This document shows, one piece after another, positions 20,159 to 37,177 of a stretch of DNA of 61,606 nt (the stretch's first letter is position 1; each line of letters starts with the position of its first letter). The DNA is from Pseudomonadota bacterium. Its GTDB lineage: Bacteria > Pseudomonadota > Alphaproteobacteria > Acetobacterales > Acetobacteraceae. Where the stretch lies: NCBI GenBank assembly GCA_021798575.1, contig JAJZGI010000006.1, forward strand, positions 1-61,606. The letters run 5' to 3'. The translations under genes and the position numbers were made by a program. The notes below the pieces were generated by a model. That model worked only from the letters and a program-made list of their open reading frames with translations, had not been told where the DNA came from and did no database searches.

Positions 20159-20192
20159 CACTAGCCTTATAAGCGTTAATTAGCCCTGGTTA

Positions 20193-24353
<4,161 letters not shown>

Positions 24354-24405
24354 TCATCACCCTTAAAGTGCCGGGTACGGGCCCGCGCCCGCACCCGGCG
24401 AAAGA

Positions 24406-28593
<4,188 letters not shown>

Positions 28594-28642
28594 CGCATCA
28601 CCTTCGTTCCAGAATTTCGTCGTTTAATCTAAAAACAGCGGC

Positions 28643-28672
28643 GCAGGCGACCATCCGAGGATGATCGCCTGC
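28643..28672 (-). terminator. terminator/attenuator between rplL and rpoB
   Basis: A 14-step stem with a single mismatch (GCAGGCGA, one base, CATCC / GGATG, one base, TCGCCTGC) and a 2-base loop, followed on the minus strand by GCCGCTG and five T. Placed between rplL and rpoB it probably lets only a fraction of transcripts reach rpoBC, as at the same position in other bacteria. Confidence 0.6.
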
Positions 28673-28724
28673 CCTTTAGGCGGGTTATACGCCGCAGCCG
28701 CAAAGCCGCAGCGGAAGAATGAGG

Positions 28725-29108
28725 TTATTTGACTTCGACAGTCGCGCCCTGCTCTTCCAGCGTCTTCTTGATCGCCGCGGCCTCATCCTTGGTCGCGTTC
28801 TCCTTAACGGTCTTGGGCGCGCCCTCGACCAGATCCTTCGCTTCCTTCAGGCCGAGGCCCGTGATGGTGCGGATCTCCTTGATCACGTTGATCTTCTTGT
28901 CACCCGCGGCGGCCAGAACCACCGTGAACTCGGTCTGCTCCTCAGCCGGAGCGGCGGCAGCGCCACCGCCCGCCGGGCCAGCGGCGGCCACGGCGACCGG
29001 CGCCGCGGCAGATACGCCCCACTTCTCCTCGAGCAGCTTGGAGAGCTCTGCTGCCTCCAGCACCGTGAGTTTGGACAGCTCGTCTACGAGTTTGCTTAAA
29101 TCCGTCAT
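28725..29108 (-). CDS. rplL: 50S ribosomal protein L7/L12
   Basis: A 127-residue L7/L12. The N-terminal dimerisation helices ([19 protein letters not shown]) are followed by an Ala/Gly-rich hinge (about 35-55) and the factor-binding domain with [20 protein letters not shown] and [17 protein letters not shown]. It forms the stalk that recruits translation GTPases. Confidence 0.97.
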   Translation of the reverse strand: MTDLSKLVDELSKLTVLEAAELSKLLEEKWGVSAAAPVAVAAAGPAGGGAAAAPAEEQTEFTVVLAAAGDKKINVIKEIRTITGLGLKEAKDLVEGAPKTVKENATKDEAAAIKKTLEEQGATVEVK

Positions 29109-29196
29109 GTTCGATTTCTCTCTTAGTTAGGCTTTGAAAGGTTCCCTGCAAGGCCGCACCACGCAACCCCGCCATTACGATACTCGCGAAGCGCCG

Positions 29197-29721
29197 TCAG
29201 GCCGCATCACGCTGGCTGGCATCGGCATACGCCGCAAAAACCCGAGCGAGCTGTCCGGCCGGTGCCTGGAGCACGCCCGCGATCCGCGTCGCCGGGGCGG
29301 CGATAAGCCCCAGCAATTTGGCCCGCAGTGCATCCAACGATGGCAATTCGGCGAGCGCCTTGACCCCGGCTACATCGAGCAGCTGGGGGCCGAGCGCACC
29401 ACCGACCAGAACAAACTTCTCATTGGTCTTGGCGAAGTCGACGGCGGCTTTGGCCACGGCAACCGGGTCTCTCGACCAGGAAATCGCCGTGGGCCCCTTC
29501 ATCAGGGGCGCCAGACCGTCAAACCGGGTTCCATCGAGCGCAAGCAAAGCCAGACGGTTCTTCGCAACCTTGAAACTCGCTCCCGCCGCCCGCATCCGCC
29601 GGCGCAGCTCGGTCACGTCGGCCACTGTCATGCCCGCATTGCGAGTCACGACAACCATCGACGTATCGGCAAACACCGCAGACAACTCAGCGACGAATTC
29701 ACGCTTCTCTATGCGATCCAC
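29197..29721 (-). CDS. rplJ: 50S ribosomal protein L10
   Basis: A 174-residue L10 starting at GTG (29721) with (V/M)DRIEKREFVAELSAVF. The frame is open for 28 more codons upstream with an unrelated composition; GGAG six bases before the GTG decides the start. RLALLALDGTRFDGLAPLMKGPTAI is typical. The C-terminal helix binds L7/L12 dimers. L10 commonly autoregulates rplJL through its leader. Confidence 0.95.
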   Translation of the reverse strand: MDRIEKREFVAELSAVFADTSMVVVTRNAGMTVADVTELRRRMRAAGASFKVAKNRLALLALDGTRFDGLAPLMKGPTAISWSRDPVAVAKAAVDFAKTNEKFVLVGGALGPQLLDVAGVKALAELPSLDALRAKLLGLIAAPATRIAGVLQAPAGQLARVFAAYADASQRDAA

Positions 29722-29989
29722 ATCCGTCTCCAACTTGACGATGGCGCGAGAAAACCCGCACCATCTGGTTACCCAAAGCGCTCTGAGACCATCCCAGAAC
29801 GCCAATCGCCTGTCCTATCATCAGAACCACCAAAACCCTTGGGCGAACCAAAGCTTTCGGCACCTCGTCTACCGTGTGCGGGATTACCCCCATTAAACCC
29901 GTTTAAGGGTGCATCCGGTCTTGGACAGGTATCAGTGGGGTTGCCCCCACCTGCCCGCAGCGGCGAACCGCTGCGTATTACAAAACGCC
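29722..29989 (-). other. rplA-rplJ intergenic region, L10-leader position
   Basis: This 268-bp stretch occupies the place of the autoregulatory L10 leader. Next to rplA are three tight hairpins (see separate entry). Nearer rplJ the minus strand reads through GGGTAACCAGATGGTGCGGG, which resembles the kind of purine-rich internal loop bound by L10, but I cannot confirm a fold. No complete gene is seen. Confidence 0.4.
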
Positions 29990-29998
29990 TCAGGCGTT
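29935..29998 (-). other. three consecutive hairpins at the end of rplA
   Basis: Perfect stems at 29984-29998 (AACGCC / GGCGTT, with the rplA stop codon TGA as the loop), 29957-29974 (GCAGCGG / CCGCTGC, 4-base loop) and 29935-29950 (GTGGGG / CCCCAC, 4-base loop). The first is followed on the minus strand by TTG, not a full T-run. Together they probably terminate or process the rplKA message. Confidence 0.5.
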
Positions 29999-30682
29999 GA
30001 TGCTGGCCACGTCCACGCCGATGCCCGGACCCATGGTGGAGCTCATCGCCACCTTTTGCAGGTAGGTGCCCTTGGCACCCGTCGGCTTGGCCTTCTGCAC
30101 GGCATCGATCAACGCCCTCGCGTTCTCCACCAGCTTCATATCCTCGAAGCTCGCCTTGCCGATGCCCGCGTGGATGATCCCGGCCTTCTCGGCGCGGAAT
30201 TCCACCTGACCGGATTTGGCAGCGGTAACCGCGCCCTTCACGTCCATGGTCACGGTACCGAGCTTGGGGTTCGGCATCAGGCCGCGCGGCCCGAGGATTT
30301 TGCCCAGCCGCCCGACCAGCGCCATCATGTCCGGCGTCGCGATGCAGCGGTCGAAGGCGATCTCGCCGGCCTGCACCTTCTCGGCCAAATCATCGGCGCC
30401 CACCACATCCGCACCCGCCGCCAGCGCCTCATCAGCCTTCGGACCACGGGCGAACACGCCGACCCGCAGAACCTTGCCGGTGCCGTTGGGCAGGGAGATG
30501 AGCCCGCGCACCATCTGGTCGGCGTGGCGTGGGTCGATGCCCAGATTGAGCGAGATCTCGATCGTCTCGTCGAACTTTGCCTTGGCATTGGCTTTGGCCA
30601 GCGCCACCGCCTCCACCAGCGCGTAATTTTTGTTGCGGTCCACCGTGGCGGTGGCGGCAGCCAGACGCTTGTTATGTGCCAT
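29990..30682 (-). CDS. rplA: 50S ribosomal protein L1
   Basis: A 230-residue L1 starting [18 protein letters not shown]. An in-frame TTG three codons earlier overlaps the rplK end, but the ATG at 30682 fits the family. The second domain has [20 protein letters not shown]1 moves deacylated tRNA out of the E site and in E. coli represses its own operon. Confidence 0.97.
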   Translation of the reverse strand: MAHNKRLAAATATVDRNKNYALVEAVALAKANAKAKFDETIEISLNLGIDPRHADQMVRGLISLPNGTGKVLRVGVFARGPKADEALAAGADVVGADDLAEKVQAGEIAFDRCIATPDMMALVGRLGKILGPRGLMPNPKLGTVTMDVKGAVTAAKSGQVEFRAEKAGIIHAGIGKASFEDMKLVENARALIDAVQKAKPTGAKGTYLQKVAMSSTMGPGIGVDVASINA

Positions 30683-30687
30683 CGCTC

Positions 30688-31122
30688 TCAACCCTCCACC
30701 ACGGTGACGCCCATGGAGCGCGCCGAGCCGATCAACATCCGCACCGCCCCGTCGACGTCGTTCGCGTTCATGTGGATCATTTTTTTCTCGGCGATCTCAC
30801 GAAGCTGCGCCATCGTCACGCGGCCGACCGCGGCACCCTTGCCCGGCGTCGTCGTGCCCTTGGCGATGCCCGCGGCCTTTTTCAGGAAATAGGTGTTCGG
30901 CGGCGTTTTCATCACGAAGCTAAATGTACGGTCGCCAAAGGCGGTGATCACCACCGGCACCGGCATCCCGGGCTCCATGCCCTGGGTGGCGGCGTTGAAT
31001 TCCTTGACGAACTGCATGATGTTCAGGCCGCGCTGGCCCAGCGCCGGGCCCACCGGCGGCGAAGGGTTCGCCTTGCCAGCAGGGATCTGCAATTTGATAT
31101 AGCCGGTAATCTTCTTTGCCAT
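30688..31122 (-). CDS. rplK: 50S ribosomal protein L11
   Basis: A 144-residue L11 with [23 protein letters not shown] and the rRNA-binding C-terminal domain ([16 protein letters not shown]). It forms the GTPase-associated centre and is needed for RelA activation. AGGAG lies six bases upstream of the ATG. It is the first gene of the minus-strand block; the usual secE-nusG pair is not upstream. Confidence 0.97.
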   Translation of the reverse strand: MAKKITGYIKLQIPAGKANPSPPVGPALGQRGLNIMQFVKEFNAATQGMEPGMPVPVVITAFGDRTFSFVMKTPPNTYFLKKAAGIAKGTTTPGKGAAVGRVTMAQLREIAEKKMIHMNANDVDGAVRMLIGSARSMGVTVVEG

Positions 31123-31217
31123 TCCTGGCTCCTAATCCTTTGGCCGCCGCCATTAGACCGTGGTACAACCGGCCGGACAAACCTTTGCCCAACCTCCCGC
31201 GTTCCGTTGAGCGCGGA

Positions 31218-31246
31218 GCCTTATCCTATCTAACTCGCCCTGTCTA
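31218..31246 (-). promoter_or_regulatory. candidate rplK promoter
   Basis: Minus strand: -35 TAGACA (plus 31241-31246), 17 bp, -10 TAAGGC (plus 31218-31223), then a GC-rich discriminator as in stringently controlled promoters. The leader of about 90 bases contains an imperfect stem CTCCGCG / CGCGGGAG. Confidence 0.45.
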
Positions 31247-31312
31247 CCTCCCCACCACCGCGTCGCCCAGCGGTCTTGCCTTCCACACCGCACCCGGCCA
31301 GAAGTCCATGCC

Positions 31313-32416
31313 ATGGACCGCCACCGCTACGTGAACCGGATCGACCGCTATATCTTCGGTCAGCTCCTGCTCGCCCTGCTGCTCGTCACCGCCGGGCTGG
31401 TGGCGCTGATCTGGCTCACCCAGTCGCTCCGCTTCATCCAGCTTATTGTCAATCATGGCCTCTCGCCGGTGGTCTTCATGCGGCTCACCATGCTGCTGGT
31501 GCCGAGCTTCGTGTCCACCATCCTGCCGATCACCTGCTTCATCGTCGTGCTCTTCACCTACACGCGCCTGGCGGGGGACCGCGAGATCACCGTGATGCGG
31601 GCCGCCGGCATGTCGGATTTCGCTCTGGCAAGGCCAGCACTCATGCTCGCCGTTTGCGCCATGCTGTGCGGCTATCTCCTCAATATCGTACTGGTCCCCG
31701 CCTCGCTGCGCGCCTTCCGGAACTATGAATTCGAGATCCGCAACCAGATCGCCGCTTTTCTGCTGGAGCCCGGCGTCTTCACGCCCGTTACCAGCCATAT
31801 CACGGTCTATGTCCAGTCCCGCGGCAGCAATGACAGCCTGCACGGCATCCTCATCGAGGACGCGCGCGACCCCGCCGCACCCGCCACCATCCTCGCGCGC
31901 TCCGGCCAGCTCATGCTCAGCCCGCAGGGCCCGCTGGTGCTGCTGCGCCATGGCTCACGGCAGCAGATCGACCCAAAAACCGGCCAACTCGACGTCCTCA
32001 CCTTCAACCGCAACACGATCTCGCTGGCGCAGGCCGCCAAAAACGCCTCGCCCGAGATGACGGACTCCGCGGAGGCCTCCATGCCGGAATTATTCCACCC
32101 GAACCCGGCGCTGCCCGCGGATGAGCGCGCCAAATGGCTGGTGGAGGCCCAGCGCCGCCTCAGCGCGCCCCTCACCACCCTATGTTTTACCCTCATCGGC
32201 CTGTTCGCGGCGCTGAGCGGCGTGTTCCGCCGCCATGGCAGCATGCTGCGCCCGGCGCTCGCCGTTATCACCGTCACGCTGCTGGTGGCGCTCGGCCTGG
32301 GCGTGAACAATCTCGCGGCACGCAGCATCACCCTGCTGCCGCTCATCTGGACCACCGTTTTGGCCCCCGGCGTCATCGTCGGCGTTCTGCTGTTCCTCCA
32401 GCGCGCCCCGCGGTGA
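31313..32416 (+). CDS. lptF: LPS export permease LptF
   Basis: A 367-residue inner-membrane subunit of the LptB2FG transporter that extracts LPS from the inner membrane. It begins DRYIFGQLLLALLLVTAGLVAL and has the 3+3 transmembrane layout: TM1-3 up to about residue 125, a periplasmic beta-jellyroll (about 130-265), then TM4-6. GDREITVMRAAGMS is the cytoplasmic coupling motif that contacts LptB. First gene of a plus-strand operon and divergent from rplK. Confidence 0.93.
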   Translation: MDRHRYVNRIDRYIFGQLLLALLLVTAGLVALIWLTQSLRFIQLIVNHGLSPVVFMRLTMLLVPSFVSTILPITCFIVVLFTYTRLAGDREITVMRAAGMSDFALARPALMLAVCAMLCGYLLNIVLVPASLRAFRNYEFEIRNQIAAFLLEPGVFTPVTSHITVYVQSRGSNDSLHGILIEDARDPAAPATILARSGQLMLSPQGPLVLLRHGSRQQIDPKTGQLDVLTFNRNTISLAQAAKNASPEMTDSAEASMPELFHPNPALPADERAKWLVEAQRRLSAPLTTLCFTLIGLFAALSGVFRRHGSMLRPALAVITVTLLVALGLGVNNLAARSITLLPLIWTTVLAPGVIVGVLLFLQRAPR

Positions 32417-33528
32417 CCTCCATTCCCCTCACCATCTCGCTCTATTTCGGCCGGCAGTTCGCGACCGCGGTGGTGATCATGCTGGCCGCCCTCACGGCGC
32501 TGGTCTCGCTGTTCGATTTTCTGGAGCTGTTGCGCGAGTCCGCCACAGTGCCCGCCGCCGGTTTCGGGGTGATCCTGGAGATGGAATTGTTCCGCGTGCC
32601 CTGGTCGCTGCTGCAAATTTTGCCGTTTGCCGTACTGCTGGGCGGCATCATCGCCTTCTGGCGTCTCGCCCGCTCATCGGAGCTGGTGGTGGCGCGCGCC
32701 GCCGGCGTCTCGGCCTGGCAGTTCCTCACCGTGCCCGTGCTCATCGCCACTCTGTTTGGCGCGTTTGGCACCGGGGCGGTCAGCCCGCTCTCGGCCATCA
32801 TGTATAGCCACGCGGAGGCGTTGTATAACACGTACCTCAAGCCGGGTGGCGGCCCACTCTCGCTCAACGGCGGGCAGCTCTGGGTGCGCCAGGCGGATAC
32901 CGGGCTGGTGCCGGACGGCGTCGCGGTGCTCAACGCCCAGAACGTGCATCTCCATGACAATATCCTGGGCGCGGACCAGGTCACCATCCTGCGACTGAGC
33001 GACCAGACCGCGCTCCTGCAACGCATCGCCGCCGCCCACGCCACCTTGAACACGGGTGCCTGGGACCTGACCGGCGTCAGCATCCTGCGACCAGGCGCCG
33101 ACCCGGTGCGCCAGGGCGCGCTCGACTTCCCGACCGACCTCACCGTGCACCGGGTGGAGGAGAGCTTCGCCTCACCCAGCGCGCTCTCCTTCTGGGCGCT
33201 GCCGCGATTCATCGCGCTGCTCAAAAAATCCGGCTTCTCGCCGATCCAGCATGAGCTCGCCTTCCAGGCGCTAGCGGCGCTGCCGCTGCTGTGCGCCACC
33301 ATGGTGCTGGTCGCCGCCGGGTTTTCCATGCGCCCCTCGCGGCGGGGCGGCGCCAGCCGGCTGCTGGTCAGCGGAGTCGGCTGCGGTTTCGCGCTGTTCA
33401 TGGTCTCGCAGGTCGCCAACCAGTTCGGTACTTCGGGCGCCATCCCGGTCATCCTCGCCGCCTGGGCGCCCAGCGTCGCCGGATTATTTTTGGCGCTTGC
33501 GTTGTTGCTGCATCTGGAAGATGGCTGA
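32413..33528 (+). CDS. lptG: LPS export permease LptG
   Basis: A 371-residue partner of LptF with the same 3+3 topology. It starts at a GTG that overlaps the lptF stop (GTGA), giving MTSIPLTISLYFGRQF. ARSSELVVARAAGVSAWQF (about residue 88) is the coupling helix equivalent. The periplasmic domain spans roughly 130-265. The upstream open frame within lptF is not part of the protein. Confidence 0.92.
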   Translation: MTSIPLTISLYFGRQFATAVVIMLAALTALVSLFDFLELLRESATVPAAGFGVILEMELFRVPWSLLQILPFAVLLGGIIAFWRLARSSELVVARAAGVSAWQFLTVPVLIATLFGAFGTGAVSPLSAIMYSHAEALYNTYLKPGGGPLSLNGGQLWVRQADTGLVPDGVAVLNAQNVHLHDNILGADQVTILRLSDQTALLQRIAAAHATLNTGAWDLTGVSILRPGADPVRQGALDFPTDLTVHRVEESFASPSALSFWALPRFIALLKKSGFSPIQHELAFQALAALPLLCATMVLVAAGFSMRPSRRGGASRLLVSGVGCGFALFMVSQVANQFGTSGAIPVILAAWAPSVAGLFLALALLLHLEDG

Positions 33529-33531
33529 ACC

Positions 33532-35745
33532 ATGAACCGATCCGGCAGAATCGCCCTGGGCCTGGCCGCGAGCATCCCGCTCACCAGCCACGCCAACGCC
33601 CAACTCTCTCCGCTGCTCGGCAGCGCCGGGCCGACCAGCTCGCAGAACGCCCCGGTGAGCTTTCTCGCCGACCAGATCAGCTACAATAAGGCGGGGAGCA
33701 TCGTCACCGCGACCGGCCATGTCCACGCCGTGCAGAACGGCCAGAGCCTCTATGCCGACAAGGTCGTGCTTAATCGCCGCACCGATGTCGCGACCGCGAC
33801 GGGCCATGTGATTCTCACCCAGCCCTCGGGTGTTACGGTGTATGCCAACCAGGCGGTGCTGAGCAAAGGCATGAAAAACGCCATCATGCGCGGGGTCGCC
33901 GCGCGCATGGCGATGAACGCGCGGCTTATCGCCAATGGCGCCCGCCGCTACGACGGGAGGATCGACGAGCTGAGCAAGGTCGTCTACTCCGCCTGCGATC
34001 TGTGCAAAAAAGACCCGACCGCGCCGCCGACCTGGGAGATCCGTGCGATCTCCGCGACGCGCGACCTCCAGCATAAGATGATCGAATTCCGCGACGCGGA
34101 GATGGAATTCGACGGTTTTCCGGTCTTCTACACGCCCTATCTCACGGAGCCGGACCCCTCGGTCAAACGCCAGAGCGGGCTGCTCATCCCCTTCGCGGGC
34201 AGCACCTCGCGCCTCGGCGTTTTCGCCGCGATCCCCTATTATTATGTCATTGGCCCGTCATCGGACGTCACGCTGACCCCCACCATCGCCAGCAAGCAGG
34301 GCCCGGCGCTGGATGCAAAATACCGCCGTGTCTTCAATAACGGCCGGTTGAATATTAACGTATCCGCTGGCCAGGTGAACGGCACGCTGGGCGATGCGAT
34401 CTTCTCGAACGGTATCTTCGACCTCAACCGCAGCTGGCGCGGCGGCTTCAACTATGATCACGCCTCCAACCCGACCTATCTCTATGACTTCAACGTTCTG
34501 CCACCCGCCGCGTTCCTCACCAGCAATGTCTTTCTGGAGGGTTTCGCGCCTGGCGCCTACGCGCGGGCGGATGTGCAGGAGTTCCAGGGGCTTGTGGCCA
34601 GCGTCAACCAGAGCGAGCTGCCAATCGTCACGCCGCATCTGCAATATCACTTCGTCTCGCGGCAGGATTCTCTGGGCGGCCAGTTCACGCTGGATGCCGA
34701 CATGTTCAACGTGCTGCGCAAGCTCGGCACCAACACGCGCCGCCTCGCCGCCATCCCGGGCTATTCGGTTCCCTTCATGCTGCCGCTGGGCATCGCTGGC
34801 ACCGCGCGGGTGAAGGTGATCGCCGCCACCTATAACGCGACCCGGCTCAACGAGCAGCCCAATTTCAGCACGGTGGATGGCGCCAGCGCCTCGCGCGTGC
34901 AGCCCTACGGCGCGGTGTATCTGCACTGGCCGCTCATCCGGCAGGGCGCGCTCGGCTCGCAGCTCATCGAGCCCGAGGTGCAGCTCGTCACCTCGCCGCT
35001 GGTCGGGATCTCGCAGAATAACGTCATCCCCAACGAGGACAGTCTGGACCTCGAATATTCCGACGCCAACCTGTTCAGCCTCAACCGCTACCCCGGCATC
35101 GACCGGCTGGAGGGCGGCACGCGGGTGGATTACGCCATGCACGCCGCCTGGTACCTGCCCCGCGGCGCCTTCATCGACGGGTTGATCGGCCAATCCTACC
35201 GTTTCCATAAGGACCATAACTATCTCCCGGCATCCGGGCTGAACGGCAATGTCTCGGATTTCGTCGGCCACATCATCTTGGAGCCGTCGCCATTTTTTAA
35301 CCTGATCTATCGCACCCGTCTCAGCCGCGCCAACCTCAGCGCGCGGATGATCGACGCCTCCGCGAATTTCGGCACCCAACTTCTGAACTTCTCGGGCGGA
35401 TATCTCTATTCCAATACCGACCCCTATGTGCTCTACGACAGCCCCAGCCTGATCTCCCCCACGCTCTCGCCACCAGCCGGCTATTTCACGCCCCGGCGCG
35501 AGATCATCGCGAATGTGGACACCAATTTCGGCCCCTGGTCGCTCAGTTCGGGCTTCCAGCGCAACCTGCAAACCGGCCGGTTCGACCTCGCCAGCTTCTC
35601 CGCCGGCTGGCAGAACAATTGCTTCGGCGTGAACCTGCTCTATGAGCAGCAGTTCACATCCTTCAACCTGAACCACGGGGCCACGACGGTGCTCCTTCGG
35701 TTTGATTTCAAAACACTCGGCAACATTGGGTTTAGCGCCATATGA
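33532..35745 (+). CDS. lptD: LPS-assembly outer-membrane protein LptD
   Basis: A 737-residue LptD/OstA. A signal peptide (LALGLAASIPLTSHANAQ-like region) precedes the N-terminal OstA jellyroll (ISYNKAGSIVTATGHVHAVQ, about residues 48-160), with the barrel after about 200. Cysteines in SACDLCKKD near residue 158-162 may take part in the maturation disulfides. It inserts LPS in the outer leaflet with LptE, which is not seen here. The stop overlaps the next start by four bases. Confidence 0.94.
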   Translation: MNRSGRIALGLAASIPLTSHANAQLSPLLGSAGPTSSQNAPVSFLADQISYNKAGSIVTATGHVHAVQNGQSLYADKVVLNRRTDVATATGHVILTQPSGVTVYANQAVLSKGMKNAIMRGVAARMAMNARLIANGARRYDGRIDELSKVVYSACDLCKKDPTAPPTWEIRAISATRDLQHKMIEFRDAEMEFDGFPVFYTPYLTEPDPSVKRQSGLLIPFAGSTSRLGVFAAIPYYYVIGPSSDVTLTPTIASKQGPALDAKYRRVFNNGRLNINVSAGQVNGTLGDAIFSNGIFDLNRSWRGGFNYDHASNPTYLYDFNVLPPAAFLTSNVFLEGFAPGAYARADVQEFQGLVASVNQSELPIVTPHLQYHFVSRQDSLGGQFTLDADMFNVLRKLGTNTRRLAAIPGYSVPFMLPLGIAGTARVKVIAATYNATRLNEQPNFSTVDGASASRVQPYGAVYLHWPLIRQGALGSQLIEPEVQLVTSPLVGISQNNVIPNEDSLDLEYSDANLFSLNRYPGIDRLEGGTRVDYAMHAAWYLPRGAFIDGLIGQSYRFHKDHNYLPASGLNGNVSDFVGHIILEPSPFFNLIYRTRLSRANLSARMIDASANFGTQLLNFSGGYLYSNTDPYVLYDSPSLISPTLSPPAGYFTPRREIIANVDTNFGPWSLSSGFQRNLQTGRFDLASFSAGWQNNCFGVNLLYEQQFTSFNLNHGATTVLLRFDFKTLGNIGFSAI

Positions 35746-37028
35746 AAAAACTGCTCGCCGCCGCCTTGGTCTTCGCCTCGCTCCACGGCGCACCAGCCCT
35801 GGCACAGAATGCGCCACAGCTCGCCCCCACGCCCGACAGCGCCAGCATCGCCGCCATCGTCAACGGGGAGGTCATCACCAGCCAGGATGTGGAAGACCGG
35901 GCGCGGCTGCTCGCCGTCTCCATCGGCCTGCCACCGACCGGCCAGCTGCTGGCGCGGCTGGAACCGCAGGTCACCAACCTGCTGATCGACCAGACGCTCA
36001 AGCTGCAGGAGATCAACAAGCTCGGCATCGTCGTCCATGAGTCGGACATCATCGCCGCCATCAACCATATCGAACAGAATAATAACCTGCCGCCCGGCGG
36101 GCTGCGCCTGAAGCTGGCGGGAGTCGGTATCCCCTACACCACCCTTGTCGCCCAGTTGCGTATAGAGCTGGGCTGGCAATCCGTGCTGCACCAGATCCTC
36201 GGCCCGGGCCTGCAACCCACCGCGGGGGACATGCATGCCGAGAAAACCGCGCTGCGGGCCGAGCTCGGCACGACGCAGTATCACATCGCTGAAATTTTCA
36301 TCCCCGTGTCGAACCCTTTGAGCGACAAGTCGGCGCAGGATTTCGCCACCACGGTGATCACCCAGCTGCGCTCTGGCGCGCCATTCCCGATCATCGCCGC
36401 GCAGTTCAGCCAGGGGCCGACCGCGCTGCAAGGCGGGGACCTTGGCTTCGTCCAGCTCAGCCAGCTCGACCCTTCGGTTGCCGCCGTGGTCACCACCATG
36501 CCCGTCGGCGCCATCAGCGACCCGGTGCGCGTGCCCGGCGGTTATGACATCGTGCAGCTGCTCGATACCCATGATATCGGCAACAGCAAGCAGACCATCC
36601 TCTCATTGCGCCAGGCTTTCGCGCCCTATCCCACCATCACCAACGGCCAGGTCGGGCCGGCGCAGGTCGCCGTCATCAACCATCTCATCCAGGCCGCACA
36701 CCAGGCGCATTCCTGCGCCGATATCGCGGCGCTGAACGCCCAGCTGGGCAACGCGCAACCCGCCGACCCCGGGCCGGTGAACCTCGCCACCGTCACCCCG
36801 CCGGCATTCCAGAATATCCTGGCAAACCTCGTCCCCGGCCAGCTCAGCCAGCCGCTGGTCGCGCAGAACGGCGTCTCGGTCGTCATGCTGTGCAGCAAAA
36901 AACAACAGGCCGAGAGCCTGCCGTCGGATACAGACATCACCAACATCATCATCAACCGCCGGGTTGAGATGGAATCCCACCAGCTGCTCGACCAGTTGCG
37001 GCACCAGTCGATCATCACGCAGAACTAG
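35742..37028 (+). CDS. surA: periplasmic chaperone/peptidyl-prolyl isomerase SurA
   Basis: A 428-residue protein with a signal peptide (MKKLLAAALVFASLHGAPALA), an N-terminal SurA chaperone domain (VNGEVITSQDVEDRARLL then helices to about 190) and one clear parvulin domain (about 185-285, with QYHIAEIFIPV, PFPIIAAQFSQG and LQGGDLGFVQ). A second parvulin domain looks degenerate. It escorts outer-membrane proteins such as LptD, consistent with the ATGA overlap with lptD. Confidence 0.9.
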   Translation: MKKLLAAALVFASLHGAPALAQNAPQLAPTPDSASIAAIVNGEVITSQDVEDRARLLAVSIGLPPTGQLLARLEPQVTNLLIDQTLKLQEINKLGIVVHESDIIAAINHIEQNNNLPPGGLRLKLAGVGIPYTTLVAQLRIELGWQSVLHQILGPGLQPTAGDMHAEKTALRAELGTTQYHIAEIFIPVSNPLSDKSAQDFATTVITQLRSGAPFPIIAAQFSQGPTALQGGDLGFVQLSQLDPSVAAVVTTMPVGAISDPVRVPGGYDIVQLLDTHDIGNSKQTILSLRQAFAPYPTITNGQVGPAQVAVINHLIQAAHQAHSCADIAALNAQLGNAQPADPGPVNLATVTPPAFQNILANLVPGQLSQPLVAQNGVSVVMLCSKKQQAESLPSDTDITNIIINRRVEMESHQLLDQLRHQSIITQN

Positions 37029-37177
37029 GTGGCGATGGGCCAAAAAATACCCGCATTTGTTGTAAATTTCCGGTTTTCTGGCAATTCACCGGTTTTTGAT
37101 CGGCGCGCCCAGCCATCGCCATTGTGCTGCGGGGCCAAAATCGGGCATAGCTAAACGATATGTGACATTTCGTTCGT

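Larger units (their letters stand above)
19820..20192 (-). other. rpoC-rpsL intergenic region and str leader
   Basis: This 373-bp gap holds, in the direction of minus-strand transcription, the rpoC terminator (20134-20158), a promoter (20023-20051), a predicted leader of nearly 200 bases and an attenuator-like terminator (19883-19914) 64 bases before rpsL. I see no tRNA and no convincing small coding sequence. A short direct repeat, AACCGCGAGA, occurs twice about 60 bp apart. Confidence 0.55.

Noticed and set aside
19820-20192. Possible tRNA or small RNA gene between rpoC and rpsL
   Set aside because: No cloverleaf or T-loop sequence could be found; the structure is better explained as a leader with an attenuator.
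37029-37177. Eight-base inverted arms (GGCGATGG / CCATCGCC) in the gap between surA and the exporter gene
   Set aside because: The arms are about 90 bp apart with no T-run; not convincing as terminator or operator.
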